DNA of 64,000 bases from JBBDSJ01 sp040905025 (GTDB lineage: Bacteria; Pseudomonadota; Gammaproteobacteria; Methylohalomonadales; Methylohalomonadaceae): assembly GCA_040905025.1 (NCBI GenBank), contig JBBDSJ010000121.1, forward strand, positions 1-64,000, given 5' to 3'. Below the pieces are notes generated by a model. It saw only the letters and a program-made list of their open reading frames with translations, did no database searches and was not told the origin of the DNA. Positions 32,953-43,549 of the stretch are shown in pieces; position 1 is the first letter of the stretch; each line of letters opens with the position of its first letter. A program made the position numbers and the translations under genes.

Positions 32953-35205
32953 TCAGGTTTCAACGGCCCACATCCGGCTTACACGCCGGAAACCACGTGG
33001 CAACAGATTACCGCGGCGGCCACGTTCACCATGATAATTTTCCAGATCGGCCGGTTTCAGGGTTAATGTGCGCTGGCCGGATTCAATCTGCAAGGCAGTG
33101 TCCTCCGGCAATGTCGTAATGGATTCAACATATTCCTCACGTGTTTTCAGTTTTGCCGATGGAATCTGCATTATCTTCAGGCCCTTGCCTTTTGCCAGAA
33201 TCGATAATTCACTCGCCGGGAATAACAGCAGGCGGCCACTGGTACTGGCCACGGCAATCCAGTCCTGTTCCGGATCATGCAACCGCACCGGTATCAGTAC
33301 CCGGGCTCCGGCAGGCACGTTCAATATCGCCTTGCCGTTGCGGTTACGGCTTTGCAGGTCTTCAAGTTTGGCGATAAAACCATAACCGGCGTCGCTTGCC
33401 AGCAAGGCCAGGGTGTCGTTTGTACCCAGCATCACACCGGCAAAACTGGCACCTTCCGGGGGTGTCAGGCGGTTAGCCGCCGGTTCGCCCAGGCCACGGG
33501 CCGACGGCAGTGTATGCGCCGGTAATGTATAGGTACGGCCGGTGGAATCCAGTAAAACGGCCTGTTGATTGCTGCGGCCACGTGCGGCAGACAGAAAACT
33601 GTCACCGCTACGGTAATTAAGACTTAATGTATCAATTTCATGGCCCTTGGCCGAACGGATCCAGCCTTTTTGTGATAACACCACGGTCACCGGCTCGGTC
33701 GGTGTCAGCTCGGATTCCGACAATGCCTGGGCCGCCTGCACGGTTTCGACAATTTGCGAACGGCGTTCGTCAGCAAATGTGTCAGCATCAGTGACCAGTT
33801 CAGTGCGCACCTGTTTTTTCAGCCGCGTTTTTGAACCCAGAAGCTTTTCCAGATCAGCGCGTTCGCTGGCCAGATCGTCGAGCTCACCCTGGATTTTCAT
33901 CTCTTCAAGTTTGGCCAAACGCCGCAAGCGTAAATCCAGAATGGCATCGGCCTGGATCTCGCTGAGTTTGAAACGCTGCATCAAAGCTTCTTTGGGTTTG
34001 TCTTCCTCACGAATAATGCGGATCACTTCATCAATATTCAGGTAAGCGACCATCAGGCCTTCGAGCACATGAATTTGCTCCTGCACCCGATCCAGGCGGT
34101 GCTGCAAACGCCGGCGCACCGTTTCCGTGCGGTACTCCAGCCATTCCTGCAATAACATTCTCAGATTCTTGACCTGTGGCCGGCCATTCAGGCCGATCAT
34201 GTTCAGGTTCACACGGTAGCTGCGTTCCAGTTCCGTGGTCGCAAACAGGTGCGACATCAGTTCATCCAGATCAACGCGATTGGATCGTGGCACCAGTACC
34301 AGCCGTACCGGATTTTCATGATCCGATTCATCGCGCAAGTCCTCGAGCATCGGCAATTTCTTCGCCTGCATCTGCGCACCGATTTGTTCAAGAATGCGAC
34401 TGCCCGAGCTTTGATAAGGCAGCGCGGTAATCACGACATTACCGTCTTCCTTTTCATAAACGGCACGTGCACGCACGGCCCCGTTGCCGGTTTCATAAAT
34501 CGCCAGCAAATCTTCGCGGCTACTGATGATATGCGCGCCGGTGGGATAGTCCGGTGCCGGTACGTGTTCGCATAGCTCGGCGACTGTTGCCTTCGGATTA
34601 TCGAGCAAATGCACACAGGCGTTGGCCACTTCGCGCAGATTGTGGGGCGGGATATCGGTCGCCATGCCAACGGCAATACCCATCGTGCCATTCAATAATA
34701 CATTCGGCAGTCGCGCCGGCAACCGTTTCGGCTCATCCATGGTGCCGTCAAAATTTGGAATCCAGTCGGCAGTGCCCTGCTCCAGCTCACTCAGTAACAA
34801 ATCGGCATACAGCGTGAGCTTGGCTTCGGTATAACGCATCGCGGCAAATGATTTCGGATCATCCGGTGAGCCCCAGTTACCCTGGCCATCGACAAACGGA
34901 TAGCGGTAACTGAATGGCTGCGCCATTAGCACCATGGCTTCATAGCAGGCCGTATCACCGTGCGGGTGGAACTTGCCGATCACGTCACCGACAGTACGCG
35001 CCGATTTCTTGAACTTGGCGGCAGACTTCAGGCCCAGCTCGGACATCGCATAAAGGATGCGGCGTTGCACCGGCTTCAGGCCATCACTGATGTGCGGCAA
35101 GGCCCGATCCAGAATGACGTACATGGAATAATCCAGATACGCCTTCTCGGTAAATTCCTCTAGCGGACGTTGTTCAATCAAATCTGCTGAAGTGTTATCA
35201 GACAT
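32953..35205 (-). CDS. parC: DNA topoisomerase IV subunit A
   Basis: 750 residues, the normal ParC length. N-terminal breakage domain: LDYSMYVILDRALPHISDGL, RTVGDVIGKFHPHGDTACYE (quinolone-determining region; position 80 equivalent Asp-Thr follows), MRYTEAKLT with catalytic Tyr in the RYTE motif. Coiled-coil gate in the middle (LRLRRLAKLEEMKIQGELDD), then beta-pinwheel C-terminal domain. Decatenates chromosomes with ParE. parC and parE lie 1.4 kb apart on one strand with a sugar dehydrogenase between them. Confidence 0.97.
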   Translation of the reverse strand: MSDNTSADLIEQRPLEEFTEKAYLDYSMYVILDRALPHISDGLKPVQRRILYAMSELGLKSAAKFKKSARTVGDVIGKFHPHGDTACYEAMVLMAQPFSYRYPFVDGQGNWGSPDDPKSFAAMRYTEAKLTLYADLLLSELEQGTADWIPNFDGTMDEPKRLPARLPNVLLNGTMGIAVGMATDIPPHNLREVANACVHLLDNPKATVAELCEHVPAPDYPTGAHIISSREDLLAIYETGNGAVRARAVYEKEDGNVVITALPYQSSGSRILEQIGAQMQAKKLPMLEDLRDESDHENPVRLVLVPRSNRVDLDELMSHLFATTELERSYRVNLNMIGLNGRPQVKNLRMLLQEWLEYRTETVRRRLQHRLDRVQEQIHVLEGLMVAYLNIDEVIRIIREEDKPKEALMQRFKLSEIQADAILDLRLRRLAKLEEMKIQGELDDLASERADLEKLLGSKTRLKKQVRTELVTDADTFADERRSQIVETVQAAQALSESELTPTEPVTVVLSQKGWIRSAKGHEIDTLSLNYRSGDSFLSAARGRSNQQAVLLDSTGRTYTLPAHTLPSARGLGEPAANRLTPPEGASFAGVMLGTNDTLALLASDAGYGFIAKLEDLQSRNRNGKAILNVPAGARVLIPVRLHDPEQDWIAVASTSGRLLLFPASELSILAKGKGLKIMQIPSAKLKTREEYVESITTLPEDTALQIESGQRTLTLKPADLENYHGERGRRGNLLPRGFRRVSRMWAVET

Positions 35206-35235
35206 GAATCCGGGTTTCCATTGCAGTTGAATGCA

Positions 35236-36387
35236 TTAACGTGATGGTTTCAGACGCAGCAACTTGCCGTCACTCTCGTCTGTCAATAGATATAAATAAT
35301 CATCCGGGCCCCGGTGGATATCACGAATGCGCGGCAGCTGGCCCTCGAATAAACGTTCTTCACTGACGACGGTAGCGTCATCAATCACCAGTCGCGACAG
35401 CATGCCGAATTTCAATGCTGCCACGATAAGATTGCCACGCCATTTTGAAAACGCATCGCCGTCATAAAATGTCATGCCGGCCGGTGCGATTGACGGATCC
35501 CAGTAATATCTCGGCTGTTCCATACCGGGCTTTTTGGTGCCTTCACCGATGCGGGTACCGATCACATATTGCACACCGTAGGTAATCACCGGCCAGCCGT
35601 AGTTTGTGCCGGCCGTCATAATATTGATTTCATCGCCGCCCTGCGGCCCGTGTTCGCTGGTCCAGATACGATCCGTGCCGGGCTGTAATGTCATACCCTG
35701 TATATTGCGATTGCCCCAGGTATAAATCCCGGGCCGGGTATCAGAACGATCCACAAACGGATTATCAGCCGGCACGCTGCCGTCAGTATTGATACGGATC
35801 AGTGAACCGGCATGGTCATTCAAATCCTGGGCCCGATCCTTGTTGCCACGATCACCAAGACTGATGAGCAATGTGCCGTCCGGTATAAACAACAGGCGCG
35901 AGCCAAAATGCTGACCGGCGCTCGTTTTTGGCTGCAGCGTAAAAATGGTCTCAACCTGTTGCAGACGATTGTCCTGCAACTTCGCCCGCATAACTTCAGT
36001 GCCGATACCACCCTCACCTGCCGCAGAATAACTGAGATAGATGATCTGATTGTCAGCGAAATCCGGATCCAGCGTCACATCCAGCAAACCGCCCTGACCT
36101 GTGTAGCTGACAGCCGGAATCCCCTGTATCGCCTGCGGCTGTAATTCGCCCTTATGAATCCGGCGCAGACGGCCCGGTTTTTCCGTGACCAGCAGATCAC
36201 CATCCGGTAAAAACGCCATGCCCCAGGGATGCTCCAAACCACTGACCAGCGTTTCAATCTCGACGGCATACAGTTCGGACTGCAGCACCCCGGTTGTGAT
36301 TTGCTTGTCCTGGGCACAGGCTGCCAGCCATAACATGGCAACCAATAGCATCAGGTTAGTTCGTTTATGCATACATGCCTGGTTCAT
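35236..36387 (-). CDS. PQQ-dependent aldose sugar dehydrogenase (YliI-like) lipoprotein
   Basis: 383 residues. Lipobox LAAC near residue 24 (LLVAMLWLAACAQDKQ) predicts a lipoprotein. Six-bladed propeller of the GDH-B/Asd type: LEHPWGMAFLPDGDLLVTEK, GGLLDVTLDPDFADNQIIYL, HFGSRLLFIPDGTLLISLGD, WGNRNIQGMTL, SEHGPQGGDEINIM and GTNYGWPVITYG, which carry PQQ and Ca ligands. Oxidises aldoses in the periplasm if PQQ is available. Start may be ATG 36372 instead. Placed between parC and parE, unrelated in function. Confidence 0.93.
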   Translation of the reverse strand: MNQACMHKRTNLMLLVAMLWLAACAQDKQITTGVLQSELYAVEIETLVSGLEHPWGMAFLPDGDLLVTEKPGRLRRIHKGELQPQAIQGIPAVSYTGQGGLLDVTLDPDFADNQIIYLSYSAAGEGGIGTEVMRAKLQDNRLQQVETIFTLQPKTSAGQHFGSRLLFIPDGTLLISLGDRGNKDRAQDLNDHAGSLIRINTDGSVPADNPFVDRSDTRPGIYTWGNRNIQGMTLQPGTDRIWTSEHGPQGGDEINIMTAGTNYGWPVITYGVQYVIGTRIGEGTKKPGMEQPRYYWDPSIAPAGMTFYDGDAFSKWRGNLIVAALKFGMLSRLVIDDATVVSEERLFEGQLPRIRDIHRGPDDYLYLLTDESDGKLLRLKPSR

Positions 36388-36393
36388 TTAATT

Positions 36394-36633
36394 AAGGAAG
36401 CTCTGAATAATTCCTTCCTGGAATTATGCATCCTTAGCTTCGTAAGCAGCACATCCGTGTGCCACTTCTCAGAGCACGAGCAGTGCTACATGGATGTAGC
36501 GGTCACGTAGCAAAGGACGCAATATCGAAAATACGATTTTCGTGTTTCTTCATTTTTCAATTACTTGTGTGATTAAAAAATGGCAGCACATCCATGTGCC
36601 GCAGGAACCTCTAAATTAATCAGAGGTTCCTTA
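36394..36633 (+). repeat. Modular palindromic repeat, copy D
   Basis: 240 bp, the fullest copy. Left AGGAAGCTCTGAATAATTCC, the block CATCCTTAGCTTCGTAA shared with copy E, GCTACATGGATGTAGC, ATCGAAAATACGATTTTCG, the CAATTA/TGATTA hairpin, GGCAGCACATCCATGTGCCGC, right end ATCAGAGGTTCCTTAA. Lies just after the parE stop. Confidence 0.9.
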
Positions 36634-36637
36634 ATTA

Positions 36638-38557
36638 TCAGAGTTCGACTTCGGCTCGATCACCTTTCGATTCCAGCCAGACCTTGCGATCGCCGGCACG
36701 TTTCTTTGCCAGCAACATATCCAGCAATTGATCGGCTTTGGTATTATCTTCAATCGTTAAACACACCAGCCGCCGGGTTTCCGGTGCCATGGTCGTTTCA
36801 CGCAATTGCAGTGGATTCATTTCACCGAGTCCCTTGAAGCGCTGCACGTTAACCTTGCCCTTGATCTTCTCGGCAGCAATGCGATCCAGAATGCCTTCTT
36901 TTTCGTCATCATCCAGTGCATAGAAAACTTCCTTGCCAACATCCACCCGATATAATGGCGGCATGGCAACGAAGACGTGGCCACGCGTGACCAGTGGCCG
37001 GAAATGTTTCAGAAACAACGCACACAGTAATGTGGCTATATGCAGGCCATCAGAGTCGGCATCGGCGAGAATACAGACCTTGCCGTAACGCAAACCTTCC
37101 AGATCGTCACTGCCCGGGTCTACGCCCAGTGCCACCGCGATATCATGTACCTCTTTTGAACCCAGTACTTCGGCCGGATCCACTTCCCAGGTATTCAGTA
37201 TCTTGCCGCGCAATGGCATCACCGCCTGGAATTCGCGTTCACGCGCCTGCTTGGCCGAACCACCGGCAGAATCACCTTCAACCAGAAACAGTTCGGTGCG
37301 ATTCAAGTCCTGACTGCTGCAATCGGCGAGCTTGCCCGGTAACGCCGGACCGCCGCTGATCTTTTTGCGCACAACTTTTTTCTCGGCCTTGAGCCGTTTT
37401 TGCGCCTGCCGGATTGCCAGCTCGGCAATTTGTGTGCCGGTATCGACGTGATGATTAAGCCAGTCACCGAATGCATCACTGACGACACCGCTGACAAATG
37501 CGGCACAATTACGTGAGGTCAGGCGTTCCTTGGTCTGGCCGGAGAATTGCGGGTCATCGAGTTTTACCGACAACAAATACGCACACCGTTCCCAGACATC
37601 ATCCGGCGCAAGTTTTACCCCGCGCGGCAATAACTGGCGGGCATCACAGAATTCACGTAACGCTTCGAGCAAGCCCTGGCGCAAGCCGTTCACATGGGTA
37701 CCGCCCTGCACGGTCGGCACCAGGTTTACATAGCTTTCTGTGATGAGTTCACCCTCGTCCGGCAACCAGTGCACAGCCCAGTCAACGGCTTCATTGCGGC
37801 CTTCCATGTGACCGAGGAACGGCTCCACCGGCAATAACGTCTGCCCGGTCAGGGCTTCACTCAAATAAGTGGTCAGTCCGTCTTCATAGCACCATTCATC
37901 GACTTCACCGCTGGCTTCATCGGTCAGCTTGATTTGCAGGCCGGGGCATAACACCGCCTTGGCACGCAATAAATGCCTGAGTTTCGGTAGCGCAAACTTG
38001 ATGGTGTCAAAATATTGTGCATCCGGCCAGAAGCGGATCGTGGTGCCGGTATTCTGCTTGCCGACCGTGCCGATTTGTTCGAGTTTTGTTTTTGGCTCAC
38101 CGCCGGCAAACGCCATGTTGTATTCGACACCACCGCGCTTGACCCAGACTTCCAGATGCTTTGACAACGCATTGACTACCGACACACCGACGCCGTGCAA
38201 GCCACCGGAAAATTGATAATTCTTGCGGGAAAATTTGCCCCCGGCATGCAGGCGCGTAAGGATAACTTCAACACCGGGAATTTTTTCCACCGGATGCATA
38301 TCCACCGGCATGCCACGGCCGTCATCTGTCACCGTCACCGAACCGTCCTTGTGCAGTGTGGTGTCAATTTTATGCGCATGCCCGGCAATGGCCTCATCGA
38401 CACTGTTGTCGACCACCTCTTGCACCAGATGATTGGGCCGTGATGTATCGGTATACATGCCCGGCCGCTTGCGCACGGGCTCAAGCCCGGTCAGGACTTC
38501 AATATCAGCTGCGTCGTATTTATTTGCCAAGAGATTACCTGATCGACTTGTATACAA
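36638..38557 (-). CDS. parE: DNA topoisomerase IV subunit B
   Basis: 639 residues; ParE length rather than GyrB (about 800). GHKL ATPase: EVVDNSVDEAIAGHA, VTDDGRGMPVDMHP, GGLHGVGVSVVNALS. TOPRIM: ELFLVEGDSAGGSAKQAR, ILADADSDGLHIATLL. Ends with QRFKGLGEMNPLQL. The frame opens with ATG 38557, but homology begins at ANKYDAADIEVLTG, so a TTG at 38530 may be the true start. Forms topoisomerase IV with ParC. Confidence 0.97.
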   Translation of the reverse strand: MYTSRSGNLLANKYDAADIEVLTGLEPVRKRPGMYTDTSRPNHLVQEVVDNSVDEAIAGHAHKIDTTLHKDGSVTVTDDGRGMPVDMHPVEKIPGVEVILTRLHAGGKFSRKNYQFSGGLHGVGVSVVNALSKHLEVWVKRGGVEYNMAFAGGEPKTKLEQIGTVGKQNTGTTIRFWPDAQYFDTIKFALPKLRHLLRAKAVLCPGLQIKLTDEASGEVDEWCYEDGLTTYLSEALTGQTLLPVEPFLGHMEGRNEAVDWAVHWLPDEGELITESYVNLVPTVQGGTHVNGLRQGLLEALREFCDARQLLPRGVKLAPDDVWERCAYLLSVKLDDPQFSGQTKERLTSRNCAAFVSGVVSDAFGDWLNHHVDTGTQIAELAIRQAQKRLKAEKKVVRKKISGGPALPGKLADCSSQDLNRTELFLVEGDSAGGSAKQAREREFQAVMPLRGKILNTWEVDPAEVLGSKEVHDIAVALGVDPGSDDLEGLRYGKVCILADADSDGLHIATLLCALFLKHFRPLVTRGHVFVAMPPLYRVDVGKEVFYALDDDEKEGILDRIAAEKIKGKVNVQRFKGLGEMNPLQLRETTMAPETRRLVCLTIEDNTKADQLLDMLLAKKRAGDRKVWLESKGDRAEVEL

Positions 38558-38634
38558 AGAACTGAATTAACGATGGCATTGCACAGAGCCACCGTACTAT
38601 GGCGGGCAGTTTGTAGAGCAATCATACACCGCCG

Positions 38635-38907
38635 TCAAGAAGTTTGCGGCAGAATGGCGTCGACATGAATACCGGCAGTTTTAGCAGCTAACTGGCGTAA
38701 CGGATTGCTGTGATCGGCGGCATTAATTTGCTCAGCTATCACCGGAATGCCGGCGATACTGCCGACCATCTCTGCAGAAATCAGCAGCCTGTCGCGCAAC
38801 TTCAACTTGCCTTGCCGATGATTGACCACCTTGATCCGCTGCAGCAGATGCGGAAAATCAGTATTCCATTCATGCGGCGGCACATAGGGACATGGAGTCA
38901 TAAACAT
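38635..38907 (-). CDS. Hypothetical protein (doubtful)
   Basis: A 90-residue open frame with no recognisable domain: MFMTPCPYVPPHEW, RIKVVNHRQGKLKLRDRLLI, SAEMVGSIAGIPVIAEQINA, ILPQTS. Amino-acid composition is protein-like and an AT-rich region lies upstream (38908-38960). An opposite-strand frame of 70 residues overlaps. It could be a small gene or a decayed one. Confidence 0.35.
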   Translation of the reverse strand: MFMTPCPYVPPHEWNTDFPHLLQRIKVVNHRQGKLKLRDRLLISAEMVGSIAGIPVIAEQINAADHSNPLRQLAAKTAGIHVDAILPQTS

Positions 38908-39367
38908 AAATTACATAAATAACAATGTTCTACAACGTTATTATAATCTCCTTTATCAATACCATCGATCCCCAATGTTGCCGATTCGCCTATCAGATCG
39001 AACAGGGTCGGAAAGCTGTGGCACAGGCTGACACAACGACGGCAACCATGGCGGATATCAAAGACGCGCTCAGCTCCTGCTGCGATGCCTGCTCAGCATA
39101 AAATCTGCATCGGTCTGCCAGCCAATCGGCTGCCGTGTGGGTGTCTCAGGCTACCCTTGCGCGCCTTGGTATTCCGGGGCATCACTGGCCCGCAACCGCA
39201 TGACTTGCGTAAAATGCAGTAGCACAGATTCACAGCCGGCCAGGAGCTATCAATATATGACCCGGCCGGTATTTTGTTGTTATCCAATCAACAGTCTCTC
39301 ATAACAACTGCATCCACCGGCGCAAACCGGTATTATGCGCGGCTAGATATCAGCCCGGGACCCGGCA
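38908..39367. other. Intergenic region with no gene seen
   Basis: 460 bp between the doubtful 38635-38907 frame and xseB. AT-rich at 38908-38965, otherwise ordinary. The only open frame (39093-39287, minus) lacks protein character. No repeat-family copy, RNA gene or clear terminator was found. A promoter for xseB-ispA is expected here but no good box pair is visible. Confidence 0.5.
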
Positions 39368-39646
39368 GTGACCGCCAAAAAAACCACAGACGCAGCGCCA
39401 GACAAGCCATTTGACTTCGAAAAGTCATTGGATGAACTTGAGCAACTGGTGGAAAAAATGGAGACTGGCGAACTCAGTCTGGAGGATTCGCTCAAGCATT
39501 TTGAACGCGGCATCGCCCTGACCCGTGCCTGCCAGCAGGCCCTGCAACAGGCTGAGCAAAAAGTCCAGGTACTGCTAAACGATGCGCCGGATGCCAAACT
39601 GAAAGACTTCAATCCGGATACCGATACCGACCAGGATGGCGGCTGA
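39368..39646 (+). CDS. xseB: Exodeoxyribonuclease VII small subunit
   Basis: 92 residues, GTG start. Core DFEKSLDELEQLVEKMETGE, LSLEDSLKHFERGIALTRAC and QQALQQAEQKVQVLL is the XseB helical hairpin that lines up along the XseA large subunit. Acidic tail. First gene of xseB-ispA, a widely conserved pair. Confidence 0.95.
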   Translation: MTAKKTTDAAPDKPFDFEKSLDELEQLVEKMETGELSLEDSLKHFERGIALTRACQQALQQAEQKVQVLLNDAPDAKLKDFNPDTDTDQDGG

Positions 39647-39715
39647 TTTTGCTGCAAAAATCCGGCTTATTTCATCCACTATAAAAACGTCGTGTCTATT
39701 CCCGAAGCCCTGACC

Positions 39716-40606
<891 letters not shown>

Positions 40607-40649
40607 TCGCTATCAAGCGGCAAAATTTCATCTATTTGTATGCAACTTT

Positions 40650-40674
40650 ATAACCTAGTAAAATACTAAGGAAT
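40650..40674. promoter_or_regulatory. Possible Rrf2/IscR-like operator before folE2
   Basis: ATAACCTAGTAAAATACTAAGGAAT, split as ATAACCTAGTA / AAA / TACTAAGGAAT, is an imperfect inverted repeat that agrees with about 18 of 25 positions of the published IscR type 1 consensus as I recall it. It lies 42 bp before folE2. Confidence 0.35.
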
Positions 40675-40715
40675 TGTCGCCGAAGCGACATCGATACGCC
40701 CAAGAGGAAATTTGA

Positions 40716-41528
40716 ATGAACAAGCCCACTACCATCGTCGGTGAGATCCCTGACGTCCAGAATATCGAAGATACTCGTCATATCCCGATTGATCAGGTCG
40801 GCATCAAGGACATTAATCATCCGGTTGTTGTCAGCGATCGCTCCGGTCGCGAGCAGCATACTGTAGCGAATTTCAACATGTACGTGAGTCTGCCCGAGAA
40901 TTTCAAGGGCACGCACATGTCGCGTTTCATCGAGATCCTGAATAATCATGAATACGAGATCACGGTGGAATCGTTCAAGCGCATGATCAGTGAAATGATT
41001 GAGACGCTGGACGCTGCCAACGGCCACATCGAAATGCGGTTCCCGTATTTCGTGCAGAAATCCGCCCCGGTATCCGGTGTCAAAAGCCTGCTCGATTACG
41101 ATGTCACGTTCATCGGCCAAATCAGTGATAACGGCAGTCCGACTGTGCTGGTCAGGGTGGTCGTGCCGGTGACGTCCCTGTGCCCGTGCTCGAAAAAGAT
41201 TTCCAGCTACGGTGCCCACAACCAGCGTTCACATGTCACCGTCTGTGTCACTACGCGTGATTTTGTCTGGATTGAGGAAATTATTGATGTTGTCGAGAGT
41301 GTTGCCTCTTGCGAACTCTACGGCCTGCTCAAGCGCCCCGATGAGAAATACGTCACCGAGCGCGCCTTTGACAATCCCAAATTCGTCGAGGACATGGTGC
41401 GCGATGTCGCCGTCAAGTTGAACAAGGATGAGCGGATTGCCGCCTACACCGTGGAATCCGAGAATTTTGAGTCCATTCACAATCATTCTGCCTACGCCAA
41501 AATCAGCAAAAAGAAAGACACTGCCTAG
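40716..41528 (+). CDS. folE2: GTP cyclohydrolase FolE2 (type IB)
   Basis: 270 residues. First step of folate synthesis (GTP to dihydroneopterin triphosphate), the metal-flexible isozyme often used when zinc is low. Motifs: VGIKDINHPVVVSDR, conserved Glu in EIRF-like IEMRFPYFVQKSAPVSG, and the metal Cys-His set in TSLCPCSKKISSYGAHNQRS. SHVTV and ESIHNHSAYA are canonical. Preceded by AAGAGGAAA ribosome-binding sequence. No Zur box was found; see the IscR-like site upstream. Confidence 0.96.
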   Translation: MNKPTTIVGEIPDVQNIEDTRHIPIDQVGIKDINHPVVVSDRSGREQHTVANFNMYVSLPENFKGTHMSRFIEILNNHEYEITVESFKRMISEMIETLDAANGHIEMRFPYFVQKSAPVSGVKSLLDYDVTFIGQISDNGSPTVLVRVVVPVTSLCPCSKKISSYGAHNQRSHVTVCVTTRDFVWIEEIIDVVESVASCELYGLLKRPDEKYVTERAFDNPKFVEDMVRDVAVKLNKDERIAAYTVESENFESIHNHSAYAKISKKKDTA

Positions 41529-41544
41529 AGACTCGACTCGCCAG

Positions 41545-41570
41545 GGAACCCGGAACGCGCGCCGGGTTCC
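41545..41570. terminator. GC-rich hairpin after folE2
   Basis: GGAACCCGG, 8-nt loop, CCGGGTTCC: perfect 9-bp stem 16 bp after the folE2 stop and 7 bp before the next start. No T run, so more likely an attenuator or mRNA-stabilising structure that covers the next ribosome-binding region. Confidence 0.45.
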
Positions 41571-41577
41571 AATTGGC

Positions 41578-41874
41578 ATGAGCAGTCGTTTACCTGTCAT
41601 TACCCTGTTTGCATTGCTGTTGGCCTTCGACAGCAGTAACGCATTTGCCGTGCGGCTGGCAGACTACAAACTGCTGCGTACCGGCATGTCTGAGGCCGAG
41701 GTCTATTACCGTATTGGTGAATTTGATCGGGAATCTGTATTCGATGGCGGATTCTACGGTGGCTTCAGTAAAAAAATCTGGTACTACATGCCATCGCCCG
41801 GCAATCCATGGCTGACCGAAATCACTTTCGACCACAACGGTCAGGTTCGTGATTTACGCCGGTACAAACCCTGA
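41578..41874 (+). CDS. Small exported protein, SmpA/OmlA (BamE)-like
   Basis: 98 residues from ATG 41578, chosen for its signal peptide (PVITLFALLLAFDSSNAFA). The mature part (ADYKLLRTGMSEAEVYYRIG, WYYMPSPGNPWLTEITFD, GQVRDLRRYKP) has the GMS..EV...G pattern of the BamE/SmpA fold, but no lipobox, so it is not BamE itself. The longer frame upstream overlaps folE2 and is discarded. Confidence 0.72.
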   Translation: MSSRLPVITLFALLLAFDSSNAFAVRLADYKLLRTGMSEAEVYYRIGEFDRESVFDGGFYGGFSKKIWYYMPSPGNPWLTEITFDHNGQVRDLRRYKP

Positions 41875-41906
41875 AAAACGGCGGGTTTGATCAGCGCCGG
41901 TTGCCG

Positions 41907-42803
41907 TTATTTCTCCAGCGTCTTGGCCTGATCCCAGAGCGCGTCCATTTCTTCCAGCGTGGCCTGCCCTGGCGTACGACCAGATGCCTGCAACTGTTGT
42001 TCAATATAGTTGAAGCGTGATTCGAACTTGCGGTTCGCCCGGCGCAGCGCTGTTTCCGGTTCGACGCCAGCATGCCGGGCCAGATTGACGACTGCGAACA
42101 GGACATCGCCATATTCTTCTTCAATGCGATTCTGATCCACCGCCGCAGCCGATTTCGGTTCGAGTTCAGCGCGAAACTCTGCCAGTTCCTCCTCAATCTT
42201 GGCGAATACCGGTGCCGGATCGGACCAGTCAAAACCCACACTGGCAGCACGTTTCTGCAGCTTGCGCGCCCGGGTCAATGCCGGCAGGCTCAGCGCTACA
42301 CCATCCAGCACGCCGGCCTGCGCCACGCCGACCGCTTCTGTGGCCTGTTTATCCTGTTGCCGCTCTGCCGCCTTGATTTCTTCCCAGCGTTGATTCACTG
42401 CGGCGGCATCAGCGAGTGCTTCCTCGCCAAACACATGCGGATGCCGGCGCTTGAGTTTACCAATCAAACCCGCCGCTATAGTCTGGAAATCGAACAGATT
42501 TTGCTCGGCAGCAATCTGTGCATGGAAAACTACCTGCAGTAACAGATCGCCCAGTTCGTCCCGGATCCGGGCCGGCTCCCCGGTTTCAATCGCTTCGGCC
42601 AGTTCGTAGGCTTCTTCGAGCGTATGCGGCACAATGCTTGCGAAAGTTTGCGCCGTATCCCAGGGGCAACCCTGCTCCGGATCACGCAGACGGGCCATGC
42701 AGGCCAGCAGTTCAAGCAATATAGGGGAAGTCCCGATGCCGTCCGAAACCGGTTTTTGCCGGGAATCCGCCGATGAGACTTGATTTGATTCAGTGTTTTG
42801 CAT
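41907..42803 (-). CDS. mazG: Nucleoside triphosphate pyrophosphohydrolase MazG
   Basis: 298 residues. Hydrolyses NTPs to NMP and PPi; linked to ppGpp level and to removal of damaged nucleotides. Two MazG repeats: first LRDPEQGCPWDTAQTFASIV, HTLEEAYELAEAIE and RDELGDLLLQVVFHA; second around EEYGDVLFAVVNLARHAGVE, the active repeat. A Ser/Gln-rich 25-residue N-terminal extension. No mazEF here. Confidence 0.95.
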   Translation of the reverse strand: MQNTESNQVSSADSRQKPVSDGIGTSPILLELLACMARLRDPEQGCPWDTAQTFASIVPHTLEEAYELAEAIETGEPARIRDELGDLLLQVVFHAQIAAEQNLFDFQTIAAGLIGKLKRRHPHVFGEEALADAAAVNQRWEEIKAAERQQDKQATEAVGVAQAGVLDGVALSLPALTRARKLQKRAASVGFDWSDPAPVFAKIEEELAEFRAELEPKSAAAVDQNRIEEEYGDVLFAVVNLARHAGVEPETALRRANRKFESRFNYIEQQLQASGRTPGQATLEEMDALWDQAKTLEK

Positions 42804-42901
42804 AACAATCTTGCGCTGGTGGTTTCAAAAGAACCTGATGCTGACTTCTTATGTGATAACCGCTCCAAAAAGAGCGCCTGGAAAGTACAGATAACCATAA
42901 C

Positions 42902-43474
42902 ATGAGCCATTTAATCTTACGCCTGGATATTTCGGGCGCACCCGTCAACTGGATCCCCTGGCAGGATGCGGTCTGTCTTTATAGCCGTGAAATGATTGCA
43001 TGGACGGCTGGCGACAGCATTTTTACATTTACCGGGGGTACCAGCCGGCTGACGGGCGAGCGCTCTACCGTTAACGTAAACTCGATTATTGCGGTCAAAC
43101 GCTCGGCCCAGCACAAGTATATCCGCCGCACTATTCCGCCGTTGACCAACCGCGAGCTGTTTTTGCGTGATGCCAATATGTGCATGTACTGCGGTGGCAC
43201 CTATCAGGCATCCTGTCTGACCCGGGATCACGTCAAACCGATTTCACGCAAGGGCCGGGATATCTGGTCGAATGTCGTCACCGCATGCCGCACCTGTAAT
43301 ACACGCAAAGGCAACCGCATTCCGGAAGAAGCCAACATGCCACTGCTGGCCATCCCGTTCGTGCCGAACTGGGCGGAGTATCTGGCATTATCCAACCGCC
43401 GGATCCTGGCTGACCAGATGGATTTTCTGAAATCACAGTTTTCAGACCGGCTGATGCCGTTTCGCAAGCAATAA
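42902..43474 (+). CDS. HNH endonuclease domain protein
   Basis: 190 residues. C-terminal HNH domain with zinc cysteines: LFLRDANMCMYCGGTYQASC, LTRDHVKPISRKGRDIWSNV and VTACRTCNTRKGNRIPEE. The N-terminal 90 residues (LDISGAPVNWIPWQDAVCLY) match the chromosomal HNH family widespread in proteobacteria rather than a phage or intron enzyme. Target unknown. Confidence 0.9.
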   Translation: MSHLILRLDISGAPVNWIPWQDAVCLYSREMIAWTAGDSIFTFTGGTSRLTGERSTVNVNSIIAVKRSAQHKYIRRTIPPLTNRELFLRDANMCMYCGGTYQASCLTRDHVKPISRKGRDIWSNVVTACRTCNTRKGNRIPEEANMPLLAIPFVPNWAEYLALSNRRILADQMDFLKSQFSDRLMPFRKQ

Positions 43475-43549
43475 TTCACCAGCGCATTAATTACTCGTAC
43501 CACGCGGCTATCGCTTGCTGATGGCTGCATTGTTTTCGTACTTCAGCCG

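Noticed and set aside
39093..39287. Minus-strand frame of 64 residues between parE and xseB
   Set aside because: No domain, no signal, no RBS, composition unlike the neighbouring genes.
40607..40715. Zur box upstream of folE2
   Set aside because: folE2 is often Zur-controlled, but no GTTATAATATAAC-like palindrome is present. The only inverted repeat fits an Rrf2/IscR-type site better.
42902..43474. HNH protein as a homing endonuclease or phage gene
   Set aside because: Its N-terminal part matches the chromosomal HNH family and no intron, intein or phage gene is adjacent.
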